From contig JADJVV010000001.1 of NCBI GenBank assembly GCA_016710435.1, positions 620,001-684,000 of the forward strand: DNA of 64,000 nt. Reading direction: 5' to 3'. Under the pieces are notes generated by a model. The model had not been told where the DNA came from, did not search any database, and saw nothing but the letters and a program-made list of their open reading frames with translations. This stretch comes from Hyphomicrobiales bacterium (lineage in GTDB: Bacteria > Pseudomonadota > Alphaproteobacteria > Rhizobiales > Aestuariivirgaceae). This document shows positions 31,925 through 42,100 of the stretch, piece by piece (the first letter of the stretch is position 1; every line of letters starts with the position of its first letter). The translations under genes were made by a program, and so were the position numbers.

Positions 31925-33148
31925 ATGGACAGACTTGCAGCGCTGCCTCACGACACCGTGGTGACATCGCCGCCTGCTGCCTTGGAGCAGGCCGCAAGCG
32001 TTCCAGCCAACGGGCATCTCACTCTCGTCACCTCATTGGCGGGTCTTCTCGCACTCGAAGAGAACTGGCGCGAACTGGAGAAGAACGCCCAGACGCTGAC
32101 CGCCTTCCAGACCTTCGACTGGATATCTGCCTGGTGCCGCACCTATTGCGCGTCAGGCACATGCCCGGAAATTCATGTGATTGCCGGTTTCAACAATGAC
32201 CGCCTGGCCTTTGTCTGGCCCCTGATGAAGGTGCGGCGCGCCGGCCTCAACGTTCTCTGCTGGCTCACGGAACCCTTTGGCCAGTACGGCGACGTCGTTT
32301 GTGCGAAGGGGGAATGCGCGCGCCTGTGGGTTGCCAATGCGCTCCGCTTCATCCGCCGCTTCAAGGAAATCGACATTCTGCGCCTGCGCCACGTGCGCAA
32401 TGACAGCACGCTGGCCAGCGTGGCCGCCCATGAACTCGTGAATGCGCGGCTGGATGAAAAGGCACCCTATCTCGACCTCTCCCAGTTTGCGGCCGAAACC
32501 GACTACGAGAACCGCTACAGCGGAACCCAGCGCAAGCGCCGCAAGAAGATCCGCAAGCACCTGGAAGAACTGGGTCCGGTAACATTCTCGCGCGTACCAC
32601 TCGGAACAATCTCGGACGCCGCCGTCGCCGAGGCCATCGTGGAGAAGAACAAGTGGCTGGGCGAACGTGGCCGCATCAATCAGGTCATGCACTGCCCGTT
32701 CCATCTGGATTTCCTGAAGACACTCGCGCGCGGCAACCAGGAAACCCTGGCCATGGTCGTGACTGAACTGCGTGCTGGCGACAAGCCGGTCTCATGGGAA
32801 ATCAGCTTCCGCACAGGCGGTACGCATTTCGCCTACATCACCTCCCACCGCAACGAGCTCACCGATCTCTCACCGGGGCGTCTTCATTTCGACCTCTCGC
32901 AACGCGGCTGCCTCGCCGACGGCATGAAGGTGTTCGACCTCATGGTCCCCTACGATGCCCACAAGGAATCGTGGAGCTCGGCGTGCATGCCCACGCAGGA
33001 CTATTATCTTCCGCTTTCGGGGCGCGGCAATGTGGCGGGAACACTGTACCTCAGCCATCTCCGCCCTCTCCTGCGTGCGGCTTACTACCGCTTGCCGCAA
33101 TCGGTGCTGCGCTACATCAACCCGTTGCGCGCCCGTTCCACAGAGTAA
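31925..33148 (+). CDS. GNAT/FemAB-like acyltransferase (BioF2-like domain)
   Basis: A 407-residue protein with an N-terminal domain typical of CelD/BcsL-type proteins (TFDWISAWCRTYC, about 65-80), a basic linker (GTQRKRRKKIRKHLEELG near 200) and a GNAT-like fold with SWEISFRTGGTHFAYITSHR, the core of BioF2-like acetyltransferases. Relatives act in polysaccharide or cellulose-related modification, but the substrate cannot be told here. The ATG at 31925 follows AAGGGA. Its last 32 bases overlap the convergent ELM1-like gene. Confidence 0.78.
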   Translation: MDRLAALPHDTVVTSPPAALEQAASVPANGHLTLVTSLAGLLALEENWRELEKNAQTLTAFQTFDWISAWCRTYCASGTCPEIHVIAGFNNDRLAFVWPLMKVRRAGLNVLCWLTEPFGQYGDVVCAKGECARLWVANALRFIRRFKEIDILRLRHVRNDSTLASVAAHELVNARLDEKAPYLDLSQFAAETDYENRYSGTQRKRRKKIRKHLEELGPVTFSRVPLGTISDAAVAEAIVEKNKWLGERGRINQVMHCPFHLDFLKTLARGNQETLAMVVTELRAGDKPVSWEISFRTGGTHFAYITSHRNELTDLSPGRLHFDLSQRGCLADGMKVFDLMVPYDAHKESWSSACMPTQDYYLPLSGRGNVAGTLYLSHLRPLLRAAYYRLPQSVLRYINPLRARSTE

Positions 33149-34163
33149 GGATCCGCTGCACCGCCACATCGTGTTCGTCGGATGGCACGAAGGATAGGCG
33201 CGGCGGCGTTCCGCTCTGCAGATCACCCACCCAGCCCTTCACAGACAGGCGTTCGACGTAGGCCGCAACGCTTCGTGGCGGCGACAGGATTCCACGCCGG
33301 GCCAGTCGGGCGCCCAGTCCCTGCTGCGCCTGCCATGAGGGCACGAAGGAGGACACAGGCAAGCGGTGGACGTAAGTGGGGCGGCCTGTCTGGACCATTT
33401 CGGCCACCATGGAAACGCTGTCCGATGTGACGGCAAAGGCGTCTCCGAGCCGCAGCGCGGACTGGTAGGGATTGTCGCCGTGCCCGCGCGTCCACACCCA
33501 ATTGGGCACGGTGATTCCCGCTGCCACGAGATCGATCGCCCCGGGCAGGCTTCTGGGCGAATCCATCAGGATCACGCTGCCTTTCATCCGCCGCGCCAGG
33601 TCATTGAGCCCCTGCGCAAAAGCTTCGATGTCCCGCACGCCGAAACGGATCGGAAATTTGGCGGCCCCGATGACACCCACTATCCACGGCCGCGGAAAAT
33701 GCGACCACATGGCATCGAACGCCGCGAGCGTCTGCGGTGGAACATCGCGGGCCACGGCGAAAGGAAAATCCAGCATCACCACATTGCTTCCACCGGGCAG
33801 ACCGTATTGCGGCGTCGTCAGCACCATGTCGAAACGCGCCGCATCCATGCGCGGGCGTCCGATATGGATGGCAAGCGTCTTGCCCTGCGAGCGTTGCCGG
33901 ATCGCGAGATTGACCGGCGCACTGCGCCGTCCTGCACCAATCGCGATGTCGGGCCATGGCGGAACAAGCGCTTCAGCCGATGACGACGTGAGGCCGAAGA
34001 AGCCGGGTCCCGTCATCCAGTTGGGCAGGTTGGAGCGCGTGTTGAAAGCGAGTTGCCGCGTCACCACCGGCCCGCCGAGGCGCCGCCCCAGTTCCATGGC
34101 TTGCGCGTTATCACCCGCACGCGCCCCTAGCAGGACCCAGATCGATGGTTTCGGCGTTTTCAT
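33117..34163 (-). CDS. ELM1/GtrOC1-type family protein (DUF1022)
   Basis: A 348-residue protein of the mitochondrial-fission ELM1 family, bacterial branch: N-terminal WVLLGARAGDNAQAMELG, central IAIGAGRRSAPV and a C-terminal DSVSMVAEMVQTGRPTYVH, a fold related to GT-B glycosyltransferases. The bacterial role is thought to be in surface glycan or lipid biogenesis but is not established. The ATG at 34163 is used; in-frame starts at 34175 and 34190 add a few residues. It converges with the GNAT gene (32-bp overlap) and its start overlaps nothing, but the YeeE gene begins only 53 nt away on the other strand. Confidence 0.82.
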   Translation of the reverse strand: MKTPKPSIWVLLGARAGDNAQAMELGRRLGGPVVTRQLAFNTRSNLPNWMTGPGFFGLTSSSAEALVPPWPDIAIGAGRRSAPVNLAIRQRSQGKTLAIHIGRPRMDAARFDMVLTTPQYGLPGGSNVVMLDFPFAVARDVPPQTLAAFDAMWSHFPRPWIVGVIGAAKFPIRFGVRDIEAFAQGLNDLARRMKGSVILMDSPRSLPGAIDLVAAGITVPNWVWTRGHGDNPYQSALRLGDAFAVTSDSVSMVAEMVQTGRPTYVHRLPVSSFVPSWQAQQGLGARLARRGILSPPRSVAAYVERLSVKGWVGDLQSGTPPRLSFVPSDEHDVAVQRILTLWNGRATG

Positions 34164-34216
34164 TTCACTTTCCATTAGGCGGCGGCGCACCTAATGTCAC
34201 GAAGGGGAACATTGTC

Positions 34217-34651
34217 ATGCACATCACGGAATTCACGCCCTTCGCCGGAACCATCGGCGGGGTTCTGATCGGCTTGTCGGCCGTCGTGCTGCTCGCATCC
34301 GCAGGACGGATTGCAGGTGCGAGCTTCATCTTCAGCGGAATGTTCGCGACGCGCTTCGACGAAGACGTTGTCTGGAAACTCATGTTCACGGTGGGCCTGC
34401 TGGCGGGTGCAGCATTTGCGGGGGCGTGGGCGGGTTCAGTGGACATCAGCTTTCCATCCGGCATGACAATGACCGTGGTGAGCGGACTTTTCGTCGGCAT
34501 CGGCGTCACGCTTGGCAACGGTTGCACCTCCGGGCACGGCATCTGCGGTCTCGCGCGATTTTCGCTGCGCTCGCTGGTGGCCACCCTCACCTTCATGGCA
34601 GCAGCCATCATGACCGTATTTGTCATGCGCCACGTGCTGGGAGCGGCATGA
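34217..34651 (+). CDS. YeeE/YedE family transporter, N-terminal half
   Basis: A 144-residue membrane protein with about four helices and the thiosulfate/sulfur-transport motif GNGCTSGHGICGLARFS (about 100-116) with two cysteines. YeeE/YedE (DUF395) proteins import thiosulfate or sulfide-type sulfur. Here the transporter is split into two genes joined by an ATGA overlap; this gene carries the first Cys motif. The ATG at 34217 is used; an upstream in-frame GTG/ATG at 34145 would extend into the divergent ELM1-like gene. Confidence 0.87.
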   Translation: MHITEFTPFAGTIGGVLIGLSAVVLLASAGRIAGASFIFSGMFATRFDEDVVWKLMFTVGLLAGAAFAGAWAGSVDISFPSGMTMTVVSGLFVGIGVTLGNGCTSGHGICGLARFSLRSLVATLTFMAAAIMTVFVMRHVLGAA

Positions 34652-35067
34652 TGCGCAATCTTCTCACGCTTGTGAGTGGCCTGCTTTTTGGCCTTGGCGT
34701 CACCATCTCCGGCATGGTCAATCCCATGAAGGTCTTGAACTTCATGGATATCACCGGCGCTTTCGATCCCACCCTGCTCTTCGTGATGGGCGCTGGCCTC
34801 GCCGTGACGGTGGTGGGTTACCGCCTTGTGCTGCGGCGGCAGACGCCGATATTCGCGGACCGGTTTCATCTGCCCGAGATCACCGCGATTGATGTGCGGC
34901 TGCTGGGTGGCGCTGCACTGTTTGGCATCGGTTGGGGCTTGAGCGGTTTTTGCCCCGGCCCCGCCATCGCAAGTCTCGTCTTCGGCCAGATGCAGAGCAT
35001 CGCCTTCGTCGCCGCCATGGCAGTGGGGATGGTCGTCACGCGCGCCTTCACCCGCAAGCTCACCTGA
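34648..35067 (+). CDS. YeeE/YedE family transporter, C-terminal half (DUF6691-like)
   Basis: The 139-residue second half of the split transporter: GVTISGMVNPMKVLNFMDITGAF motif region near residues 17-40 and GLSGFCPGPAI (about 98-108) with the second conserved cysteine, in four membrane helices. Such split pairs are common in alphaproteobacteria, often near sulfur-handling genes; none is visible here. It starts on the stop of the first half (ATGA) and ends one base before the stop of the convergent peptidase gene. Confidence 0.87.
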   Translation: MMRNLLTLVSGLLFGLGVTISGMVNPMKVLNFMDITGAFDPTLLFVMGAGLAVTVVGYRLVLRRQTPIFADRFHLPEITAIDVRLLGGAALFGIGWGLSGFCPGPAIASLVFGQMQSIAFVAAMAVGMVVTRAFTRKLT

Positions 35068-36180
35068 TCACAGGCGCTGGTAGCGCTGCATCAACGCCAT
35101 GACGTCGGCATGCGGGAGGGCGATGGAGCGCGCACCATCTCGCCCCGTCATGGTGTCATTGGCGATCATGGAATCGATGACGGCCTCTTCCGTTGCTTCT
35201 GCCACGGCACGGAACAGGCCATCCATCGCGCCGTTGCCGAGGTAGTCCGCCTGCCGCAGTGCGGCGCGCGACTGATGTGCCTCCGCATTCGCAGTGGAAA
35301 ATGCGAGGAAGATGTCGCCTGAACTGTTGTTGCCGACAGTGCCCGTGCGCGCCAGCCCCACGGGCACGCGCCGCGCCAGACGCTTGAGCTGGTGCGGCTG
35401 CAGCGGCGCATCCGTCGCGATGATGGCAATCACCGAGCCCTGGTCCTTGCCGCGCAACTGGTCGTGCAGGATGTGGGCCCCCACCGGCACACCGAGCAGC
35501 GTGAAGTCCTGACGCCGGCCGAAATTGGATTGCACGAAGACGCCAAGCGCATAGCGCCGCCCCTCGATCTCCACGAGACGCGAAGCGCTGCCGTTGCCGG
35601 CCTTGAAATCATAGGTAATCATGCCCGTGCCGCCACCCACGCTGCCCAGTTCCAGCGCGCCGCCCCGCGCCCCGTCAAGTGCCGCCATGGTGTGTTCGGC
35701 GGTCACATGGAAGCCGTTGATGTCGTTCAAATCGCCGTCATAGGTTTCCGCTGCCACGGGAAGTCCCCAGTCCTGCCCCGTGCCGATCTTGCGTTCCACC
35801 ATCCAGCGGATCGTGGCATCGCGCGTGATGCCGCAGGAATGCGTGTTGGTGATTGTGATGGGCGTCTGCAACTCACCTGCTTCCTCGATCCACACGAGGC
35901 CGGTCATTTCGCCGTTGCCGTTGAATGAATAGGATCCCGCCGCACATGGAACATGCGCGCCCGCGCGTCCACGCGGCAGGATGGCGGTGACACCGGTGCG
36001 GATCGGTCCTTTGCCCACCACAAGCCGGCCTTCACCCGCGATCAACGTGGTCAGCCCCACTTCCACTCCAGCCACATCAGTGATTGCATTGAACTTCCCC
36101 GGCTCGCCCGGGAAGGGCAATCCAAGCCCGCGCCCGCGCAGATGGCCCGTTGGCGTTTTCTTCCAATGGATCGAAGACAT
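35068..36180 (-). CDS. P1/S58 family (DmpA-like) aminopeptidase
   Basis: A 370-residue Ntn-like hydrolase of the DmpA/ornithine-acetyltransferase structural class. The N-terminal GKFNAITDVAGVEVG, the ITNTHSCGITRD loop and the self-cleavage region TVGNNSSGDIFLAFS (about residues 268-282, with the nucleophile serine) are typical. Members are self-processed into two chains and release N-terminal D/L amino acids or beta-amino acids from peptides. The ATG at 36180 fits the family start; the frame remains open far upstream but overlaps the antiporter gene. It is divergent from the KefB-type gene with a 45-nt spacer. Confidence 0.87.
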   Translation of the reverse strand: MSSIHWKKTPTGHLRGRGLGLPFPGEPGKFNAITDVAGVEVGLTTLIAGEGRLVVGKGPIRTGVTAILPRGRAGAHVPCAAGSYSFNGNGEMTGLVWIEEAGELQTPITITNTHSCGITRDATIRWMVERKIGTGQDWGLPVAAETYDGDLNDINGFHVTAEHTMAALDGARGGALELGSVGGGTGMITYDFKAGNGSASRLVEIEGRRYALGVFVQSNFGRRQDFTLLGVPVGAHILHDQLRGKDQGSVIAIIATDAPLQPHQLKRLARRVPVGLARTGTVGNNSSGDIFLAFSTANAEAHQSRAALRQADYLGNGAMDGLFRAVAEATEEAVIDSMIANDTMTGRDGARSIALPHADVMALMQRYQRL

Positions 36181-36225
36181 GCGGCTCTCCTTGAGTTGCG
36201 GCGGCCAACCCGCTTTAAGGGGCCT

Positions 36226-38031
36226 ATGGTTGCTGAATCGGTTGCGCATTTCAAGGAAGCTCTCATTGTTCTCGGCACGGCGGGTGTTGCCATTCCGCTG
36301 CTGAAACGCATCGGCATCAACAATATCCTGGGCTTCATGCTGGTGGGCGTGCTGCTGGGGCCGCAGGTGCTCGGGCAACTCGCGGTCTATTGGCCGTGGC
36401 TTTCCACATTGGCGATCGTCAACGGCACATCCATTGCCGCTTTGGCGGAACTGGGCGTTGTGTTCCTGCTCTTCCTGATTGGGCTGGAGTTGTCTCCGGA
36501 ACGCCTCCTCACCATGAAGCGGCTGGTTTTCGGGCTGGGCGGCTTGCAGGTGCTGGCATCGGTGTTGCTGTTGACGGGTGCGGCCCTTCTGCTCGGCTTC
36601 ACGCAACAGCAGGCACTGGTGATCGGCATGGCGGTGTCGCTGTCATCGACAGCGATTGTCGTGCAGATGTTCTCGAGCGAAAAGCGGCTGGGCTCCCAGG
36701 CCGGTCGCACAAGTTTTGCTGTCCTGCTGTTCCAGGACCTCGCCATCATTCCGATGCTGATCCTCGTCGGCATTATGTCACAGCCAGCGGGTGGCAGCCT
36801 TGTCACCAGCATCGGCCTCGCCTTCGTGCAGACAGCCGCAGCCGTCGCCCTGATCGTTGCGGTCGGACGATATGCGCTCCGCCCCATCCTCAAATTGGTG
36901 ACGCTGAGCGAGAGTCCCGAGTTGTTCATGGCGGCAGTGCTCTTCATCGCCATCGGCACCGGCGCCATCGCCACAGCGGCGGGACTGTCGATGTCACTCG
37001 GCGCCTTTATTGCCGGCCTCATGCTCGCGGAGACGGAATACCGCCGTGCCGTGGAAGCCATCATCGAACCCTTCAAGGGCCTGCTGCTCGGCCTCTTCTT
37101 CCTTCTGGTGGGCCTCGGCCTCGACATGCATGGCATCCTTGCGGATCCGTGGCGGATTCTGGGTGCGGCCGCTGCACTTGTGCTCATCAAGGCCGCATTG
37201 ATTTTCGGACTGGCCCGCGCCTTTCGCGTGGCGCGGCATGCGGCAGTGGAGACAGCATTCCTGCTCGGCCCATGCGGCGAGTTCGCCTTCGTCATCATCG
37301 GCTCCGCCACGGCCCTCGGGCTGGTGACGGGCGCCGACATGAGCAGCGTGCTTCTGGTCGTGTCGATCACCATGTTCACCCTGCCGCTGATCGGACGTGC
37401 CACAAGGCCCGTGGTGAATTCCCTGCGCAAAAACGCCACGGCCACCCAACTGCCGCCGCCCGCCGTGCCGGAAGGCGAAGAGCCGAAGGTCATCATCGCG
37501 GGCTTTGGCCGCGTCGGCTCGCTCATCGCCTCGATGCTGGAGGAACATGGCCTCAGCTATCTCGCCATCGACCAGGATGTGCAAGCCGTCAGCCAGCACC
37601 ACAAGGATGGCAGGAACGTTTTCTACGGCAATGCCGCCGACCCCGTGTTCCTCGCCAAGTGCGGACTTGAAACCGCCCAGTCGTTGGCAGTCACCATGGA
37701 CAACCCGGCAAAGGCGGAGGAAATTGTTCGCATCGCCCGCAAGGAAAATCCGAAACTCAAGATCATCGCGCGCGCCAGAGACGAGCGTCATGCCATGAAG
37801 CTGTATCTCGCAGGCGTGACCGAAGCAGTTCCGGAAACCATCGAGTCGAGCCTGCAACTGGGAGAAGCGCTGCTGGTGGAAACCGGTGTACCGATGGGAC
37901 TGGCGATTGCAGCCGTACACGAGCGCCGCGATGGTTTCCGCAAGCTGCTCGGGCGTCCCAACCGCCGCGAGGCGGTCAGCGAGGCGCGCCGCAAACTGCG
38001 CAATCGCCTGCCGCGCAATCCGTCACGGTAA
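36226..38031 (+). CDS. KefB/YbaL-type monovalent cation:proton antiporter
   Basis: A 601-residue CPA2-family protein: about 12 membrane helices across residues 10-390, including GVVFLLFLIGLELSPERL and LGPCGEFAFVIIG, followed by a cytosolic RCK/TrkA-N domain (about 415-535) starting with VIIAGFGRVGSLIASML. These proteins exchange K+ (or Na+) for H+, often gated by nucleotides or glutathione adducts. The glutathione-regulator KefF/KefG partner is not adjacent. The ATG at 36226 is preceded by AAGGGG. It converges with the ferredoxin gene three bases after its stop. Confidence 0.92.
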   Translation: MVAESVAHFKEALIVLGTAGVAIPLLKRIGINNILGFMLVGVLLGPQVLGQLAVYWPWLSTLAIVNGTSIAALAELGVVFLLFLIGLELSPERLLTMKRLVFGLGGLQVLASVLLLTGAALLLGFTQQQALVIGMAVSLSSTAIVVQMFSSEKRLGSQAGRTSFAVLLFQDLAIIPMLILVGIMSQPAGGSLVTSIGLAFVQTAAAVALIVAVGRYALRPILKLVTLSESPELFMAAVLFIAIGTGAIATAAGLSMSLGAFIAGLMLAETEYRRAVEAIIEPFKGLLLGLFFLLVGLGLDMHGILADPWRILGAAAALVLIKAALIFGLARAFRVARHAAVETAFLLGPCGEFAFVIIGSATALGLVTGADMSSVLLVVSITMFTLPLIGRATRPVVNSLRKNATATQLPPPAVPEGEEPKVIIAGFGRVGSLIASMLEEHGLSYLAIDQDVQAVSQHHKDGRNVFYGNAADPVFLAKCGLETAQSLAVTMDNPAKAEEIVRIARKENPKLKIIARARDERHAMKLYLAGVTEAVPETIESSLQLGEALLVETGVPMGLAIAAVHERRDGFRKLLGRPNRREAVSEARRKLRNRLPRNPSR

Positions 38032-38034
38032 GGT

Positions 38035-38355
38035 TCAGAACTGCTTTTCGGGAACGCGCACGCGAAGCCCGTCGAGGGCATCCGTCACCTTGATCTGGCA
38101 GGAGAGCCGCGAGTTGTCGCGCACCTCGAAGGCGAAATCGAGCATGTCCGCCTCCATCGCATTGCGTGTGCCAGTCTTTTCCACCCACTCCGGCTCCACG
38201 TAAACATGGCAGGTGGCGCAGGCGCAGGCGCCACCACAATCCGCATCGATGCCCGGCACCTGGTTCTTGATCGCGGTTTCCATCACCGTCATGCCGGGGA
38301 CGCCGTTGGTTTCGATCTCGGTGCCGTTGAACTGGATGAATGTGATCTTCGCCAT
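38035..38355 (-). CDS. 2Fe-2S ferredoxin, adrenodoxin type
   Basis: A 106-residue ferredoxin with the vertebrate/adrenodoxin-type cluster spacing CGGACACATC followed by a fourth cysteine in RLSCQIK. It carries single electrons between a reductase and a cytochrome P450, Rieske oxygenase or Fe-S biogenesis system. No such partner is adjacent, so it is likely a general housekeeping electron carrier. The start ATG at 38355 is preceded by CAGGG. Cytoplasmic. Confidence 0.92.
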   Translation of the reverse strand: MAKITFIQFNGTEIETNGVPGMTVMETAIKNQVPGIDADCGGACACATCHVYVEPEWVEKTGTRNAMEADMLDFAFEVRDNSRLSCQIKVTDALDGLRVRVPEKQF

Positions 38356-38455
38356 AACCCTGCCGGTGCAATGAAATTTTGCGGTCTCTTAGGAGAACTG
38401 CCTGCGGCTGGCAACCACGCAGACGAGGACGAGCCCTGCGCAGGGCGCGCTGCCC

Positions 38456-38833
38456 TCAATCGCAGAATGGCCGAACCGCGTCGCCAAAGGCCCGGGCCTC
38501 CGCCTCGAAGGCGGCCAGGATTTCGTCGCGCAACGCCGGGTCCTGCGGTGATCCTGCGAGCTCCCACTCCGAAGCCATCTGCGCCATGCGCGATGCACCG
38601 ACGGATGCGGCGGCGCCTTTCAAGGTGTGGGTCAGGAAACGCCATGCCGTCGTCGTCATCGGCCGAGACAGAGCATTGCGCGCGTCTTTGACCTGTCCGA
38701 GGAAAAGCTGAATGATCTCGCGCTGCAGGTCGGCATCGCCGAAGGTCTGGCGGGCAAAATGTCCCTCATCGAATGTGACGCGCTGGACCAGTTCTGGTTG
38801 CGATGCTGAAAACTCGTAATTGACGGCGGACAA
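38456..38833 (-). CDS. Hpt domain phosphotransfer protein
   Basis: A 125-residue helical protein whose HTLKGAAASVGASRM segment carries the phospho-accepting His69 of Hpt modules. It would shuttle phosphate between a hybrid histidine kinase and a response regulator. The start appears to be a TTG at 38833, with GAGGGG eight bases upstream. No kinase lies in the window, so it is an orphan. It is divergent from the growth-pole gene and shares a control region with GANTC methylation sites. Confidence 0.85.
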   Translation of the reverse strand: MSAVNYEFSASQPELVQRVTFDEGHFARQTFGDADLQREIIQLFLGQVKDARNALSRPMTTTAWRFLTHTLKGAAASVGASRMAQMASEWELAGSPQDPALRDEILAAFEAEARAFGDAVRPFCD

Positions 38834-39137
38834 TGCGATTTCCCCTCGGCCTGGAACCCGAAATCTGCCGTAAAGACAATGAAATAGAGTGAAGTACTAT
38901 GGTTGAGGGGAAGTTTCCCGAATCGAATCAATTCGCTCCACATTTTTAACCAAACTTTCATTTACCCCCAGATGCCGGCCTGCAAAGGGTTCAAGCAACG
39001 GACTCATTAGGTTAATATGGTGGCAATGCCCGGATCAGGCGGTGGCCCCGCAACGCATTGGTTTCGCGTTGAGGTTGTCTGATGGGTGGGGACAATAGTC
39101 GCGGCAAGTCTGTGACGTAACGAGTGCGGGTGAGAGC
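38834..39137. promoter_or_regulatory. Divergent control region between the Hpt gene and the growth-pole gene
   Basis: This 304-nt gap is locally AT-rich and holds no gene. It contains three GANTC sites (38920-38924, 38925-38929, 39001-39005), the CcrM methylation target in alphaproteobacteria, and two TTAACC half-sites in opposite orientation (38946-38951 plus strand; 39010-39015 minus strand), resembling CtrA-binding half-sites. Together they suggest cell-cycle control of one or both genes. This rests on motif matching alone. Confidence 0.45.
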
Positions 39138-42100
39138 ATGGCGAAGAATTCTTCTGACAAGGGACGCAGGGAACGGTTTGCTGCCCTGCAGGCCGAAAGT
39201 GATCGCCCCGCCACGGCGGCCGAACCACAGATTCGCAGCCGGCCCGCCAATGAGAACGATCCTGCCACAGCCATGATGCTGGCGCGCCTGCGCCGGCAGC
39301 CCAGCTACAACGTCTATGTGCCAGCGATTGTGATTTCGATCGTCTGGGGCTTCCTCTTCCTGATCGCCAACCGGACCATGGTTGTCGATTTCATCAACGG
39401 CCGCATTGCCGCGGACACCAATGTGCTTGCCATGGTGCTGCTGCTGTTCGGGCCGATGGCCGTCGTGTTCACCCTCTCCTATTACCTCTGGCACGCCCAG
39501 CGCATGCGTCAGGTCTCTGAAATTCTCGTGCAATCGTCGGTGCGTCTGCTTCGTCCGCAGGATGTTGCGGCCGAGGGCCTGACCTCGATTGCGCAGAATG
39601 TGCGCCATGAGGTCGATCTGCTTGTCGGCGGCGTGGAGCATGCCTATCAGCGCGCCGCCGCCCTCGAGGAAATCGTTCACAAGGAAATCTCTGCTGTCGA
39701 ACGCGCCTTCGGTGCCAATGAAGACCGCATCCGCAGTTTGGTGAACGGCCTGGAAACCCAGCGTGCAGCGCTGCAGCAGACGAGCCAGCTTGTCGGTGGC
39801 GAAGCAGCGCCCCTGCTGCAACGCCTCGAAAGCAACACCAACAATCTGAGCCAGGTCATCAATGTGGCCCTCTCGACCTTCTCGCGCCTTGAAGATGGCC
39901 TGAAGGGTTCCACCGTTGAACTTGCCCGCACCATTGAAGATGTCTCCACCCGCGCTGCCATGGCCGGCCAGGAAATCGGCGGCCACTCCTCCCAGTTCGA
40001 GCGCATGTCCACCATGCTACTCAACGACTTCCGAGGCTTCTCCACGCAGCTTCAGGACTACGTGCAGATCCTGAATGCCGCCGCCAACACGCTGGGCAGC
40101 GAGTCGCGCAAGTTCGGCGGAGAGGTGAAGGGAATGGAAGCCAACCTCATCCAGCTGATGCGCCAGAGCGCCGACCAGATCGCCATGGCCAACAACGATG
40201 TGGGCGCCACGATTGAACGCCTGAGCGGCGCCAGCGCCAGCCAGATCAAGCTGGCCGCCGGCGAACTGCAGCAGACCGTGGGCAGCATCAGCGATAACAT
40301 CGGCTATCATCTGAAGGCCACGACGAGCGAGATCGCCAGCCTGATCGAGCGCGCAGGCATCGATACCTCGCAGAAGATCGAGGACAGCCGTGCCCAGGTG
40401 ACCCAAGGCCTGCAGAACGTTTCCGCTGACTTCATCAACCGTGTCGCCCAGTCGCGCACCGACCTCACGACATTCGTCGACCAGGCGGCCTCGCAGATCA
40501 CGGGCAATTTCGACAACGCCACGAACCGTCTCGCCGACCGCATCAATGTTGCGGGCACGCAAATTCTTGCGGGCCTCGACCAGTCCGGCAACCAGTTCCT
40601 GTCGCAACTCGACTCGTCCGGCGCCACCTATGCGACACGGATCGAGCAGGCATCTTCGGCCCTCAGCTCCCACATCGCCGACCAGGCCAATGCCATCTCT
40701 GACACGATGCGCAACGCCACGGATTCACTCACCAACACCTTCGATGCGACGTTCGGCAGTGCGATTTCGAAGTTCGACACTTCGGCGGCCCAGATCGGAA
40801 AGCGTATCGACGACCACGCCAATTCCTTCGTGGCAACGATGCGCGATGCCTCGGCAGAACTCACAGGCACCTTCGACTCGACTTATGGCGGCGCCATCGA
40901 CCGCTTCGACAAGACCGTGTCCCATCTCACCGGAACGGTGGACAACCATGCGCAGAGCCTCTTGCAGGCCATGCGTGAAGCCACGGGTGAACTCACCGGC
41001 GGCTTCAATTCCAGCTACGCCGATGCCATCGGCAAACTTGACAGCACTGTTGCCGCGCTCAGCGGCAATATTGACCAGCGTACCAACACCCTGGTCGAAA
41101 CCCTGCGCGGATCGGCCGAACAGCTGACGGAGAATTTCACCGGTCAGTATGCGGACGCCATCGGTAAACTTGACAGTACCGTTACCGCGCTCAGCGGCAA
41201 TATTGACCAGCGCACCAATACCCTGATCGATAACCTGCGCGGATCGGCCGAACAGCTGACGGAGAATTTCACCGGTCAGTATGCCGACGCCATCTCCAAG
41301 CTCGACAAGACGGTGTCCGGCATCAACACCACCATCGACAGCCACACCGGCACCTTCGTGACCGCACTCCGTGACGCCACGACTGCCGTCACGGGCTCCT
41401 TCGAGACAACCTACAACAGCGCCGTGGACCGCCTCGACCGCACGGGCGAGACATTTGGCCAGCAGGTGACGCAGTATTCCAACACGCTCATGGGCGCGAT
41501 GAAGGATGCGAGCGAGCAGATCAACAATTCCATGGCGGGCTCGGTTACCAATACGCTCGACCGCATGGATAACCATGCCGCGGCACTGGGCGCGCACATC
41601 GAAAAGCATGCCAATTCCATCACCGGCACGCTCAAGACATCCACGGAATCGCTGACGACCACCTTCAGCGGCGCGTTCTCCCAGGCCATGGGCACGTTCG
41701 ACAACAGTCTCAGTCTTGCCGTCAGCAAGCTCGAGAACGTCTCGGGCGCCACCTCGCAGAAGATCAGCGAAGTCACGTCGCTCGTGTCGCACCAGCTTCA
41801 GTCGACAGGCGCCAGCGTCAACGACATCCTCGTCGCGACCAGTGGCACCATCGCCTCGCACCTCAAGGAGACCTCCGAGATCGTCAGCCACCAGATGCAG
41901 GACTCAGGTCTCGCCCTCTCGGCATCGATCGAGAACTCCGGCGGCGTTGTCACTGACCGCCTCATTTCGATCTCCGGCGAATTCATGGACAAGCTGGGCA
42001 CGGCCCGCGACGGCATGATCCAGGTTCTGGAGAGCTCCGCTGGCAGCCTCACTGACAGGCTCAAGGACACCTCCATGCAGCTCTATGGCCGCCTGGAGCA

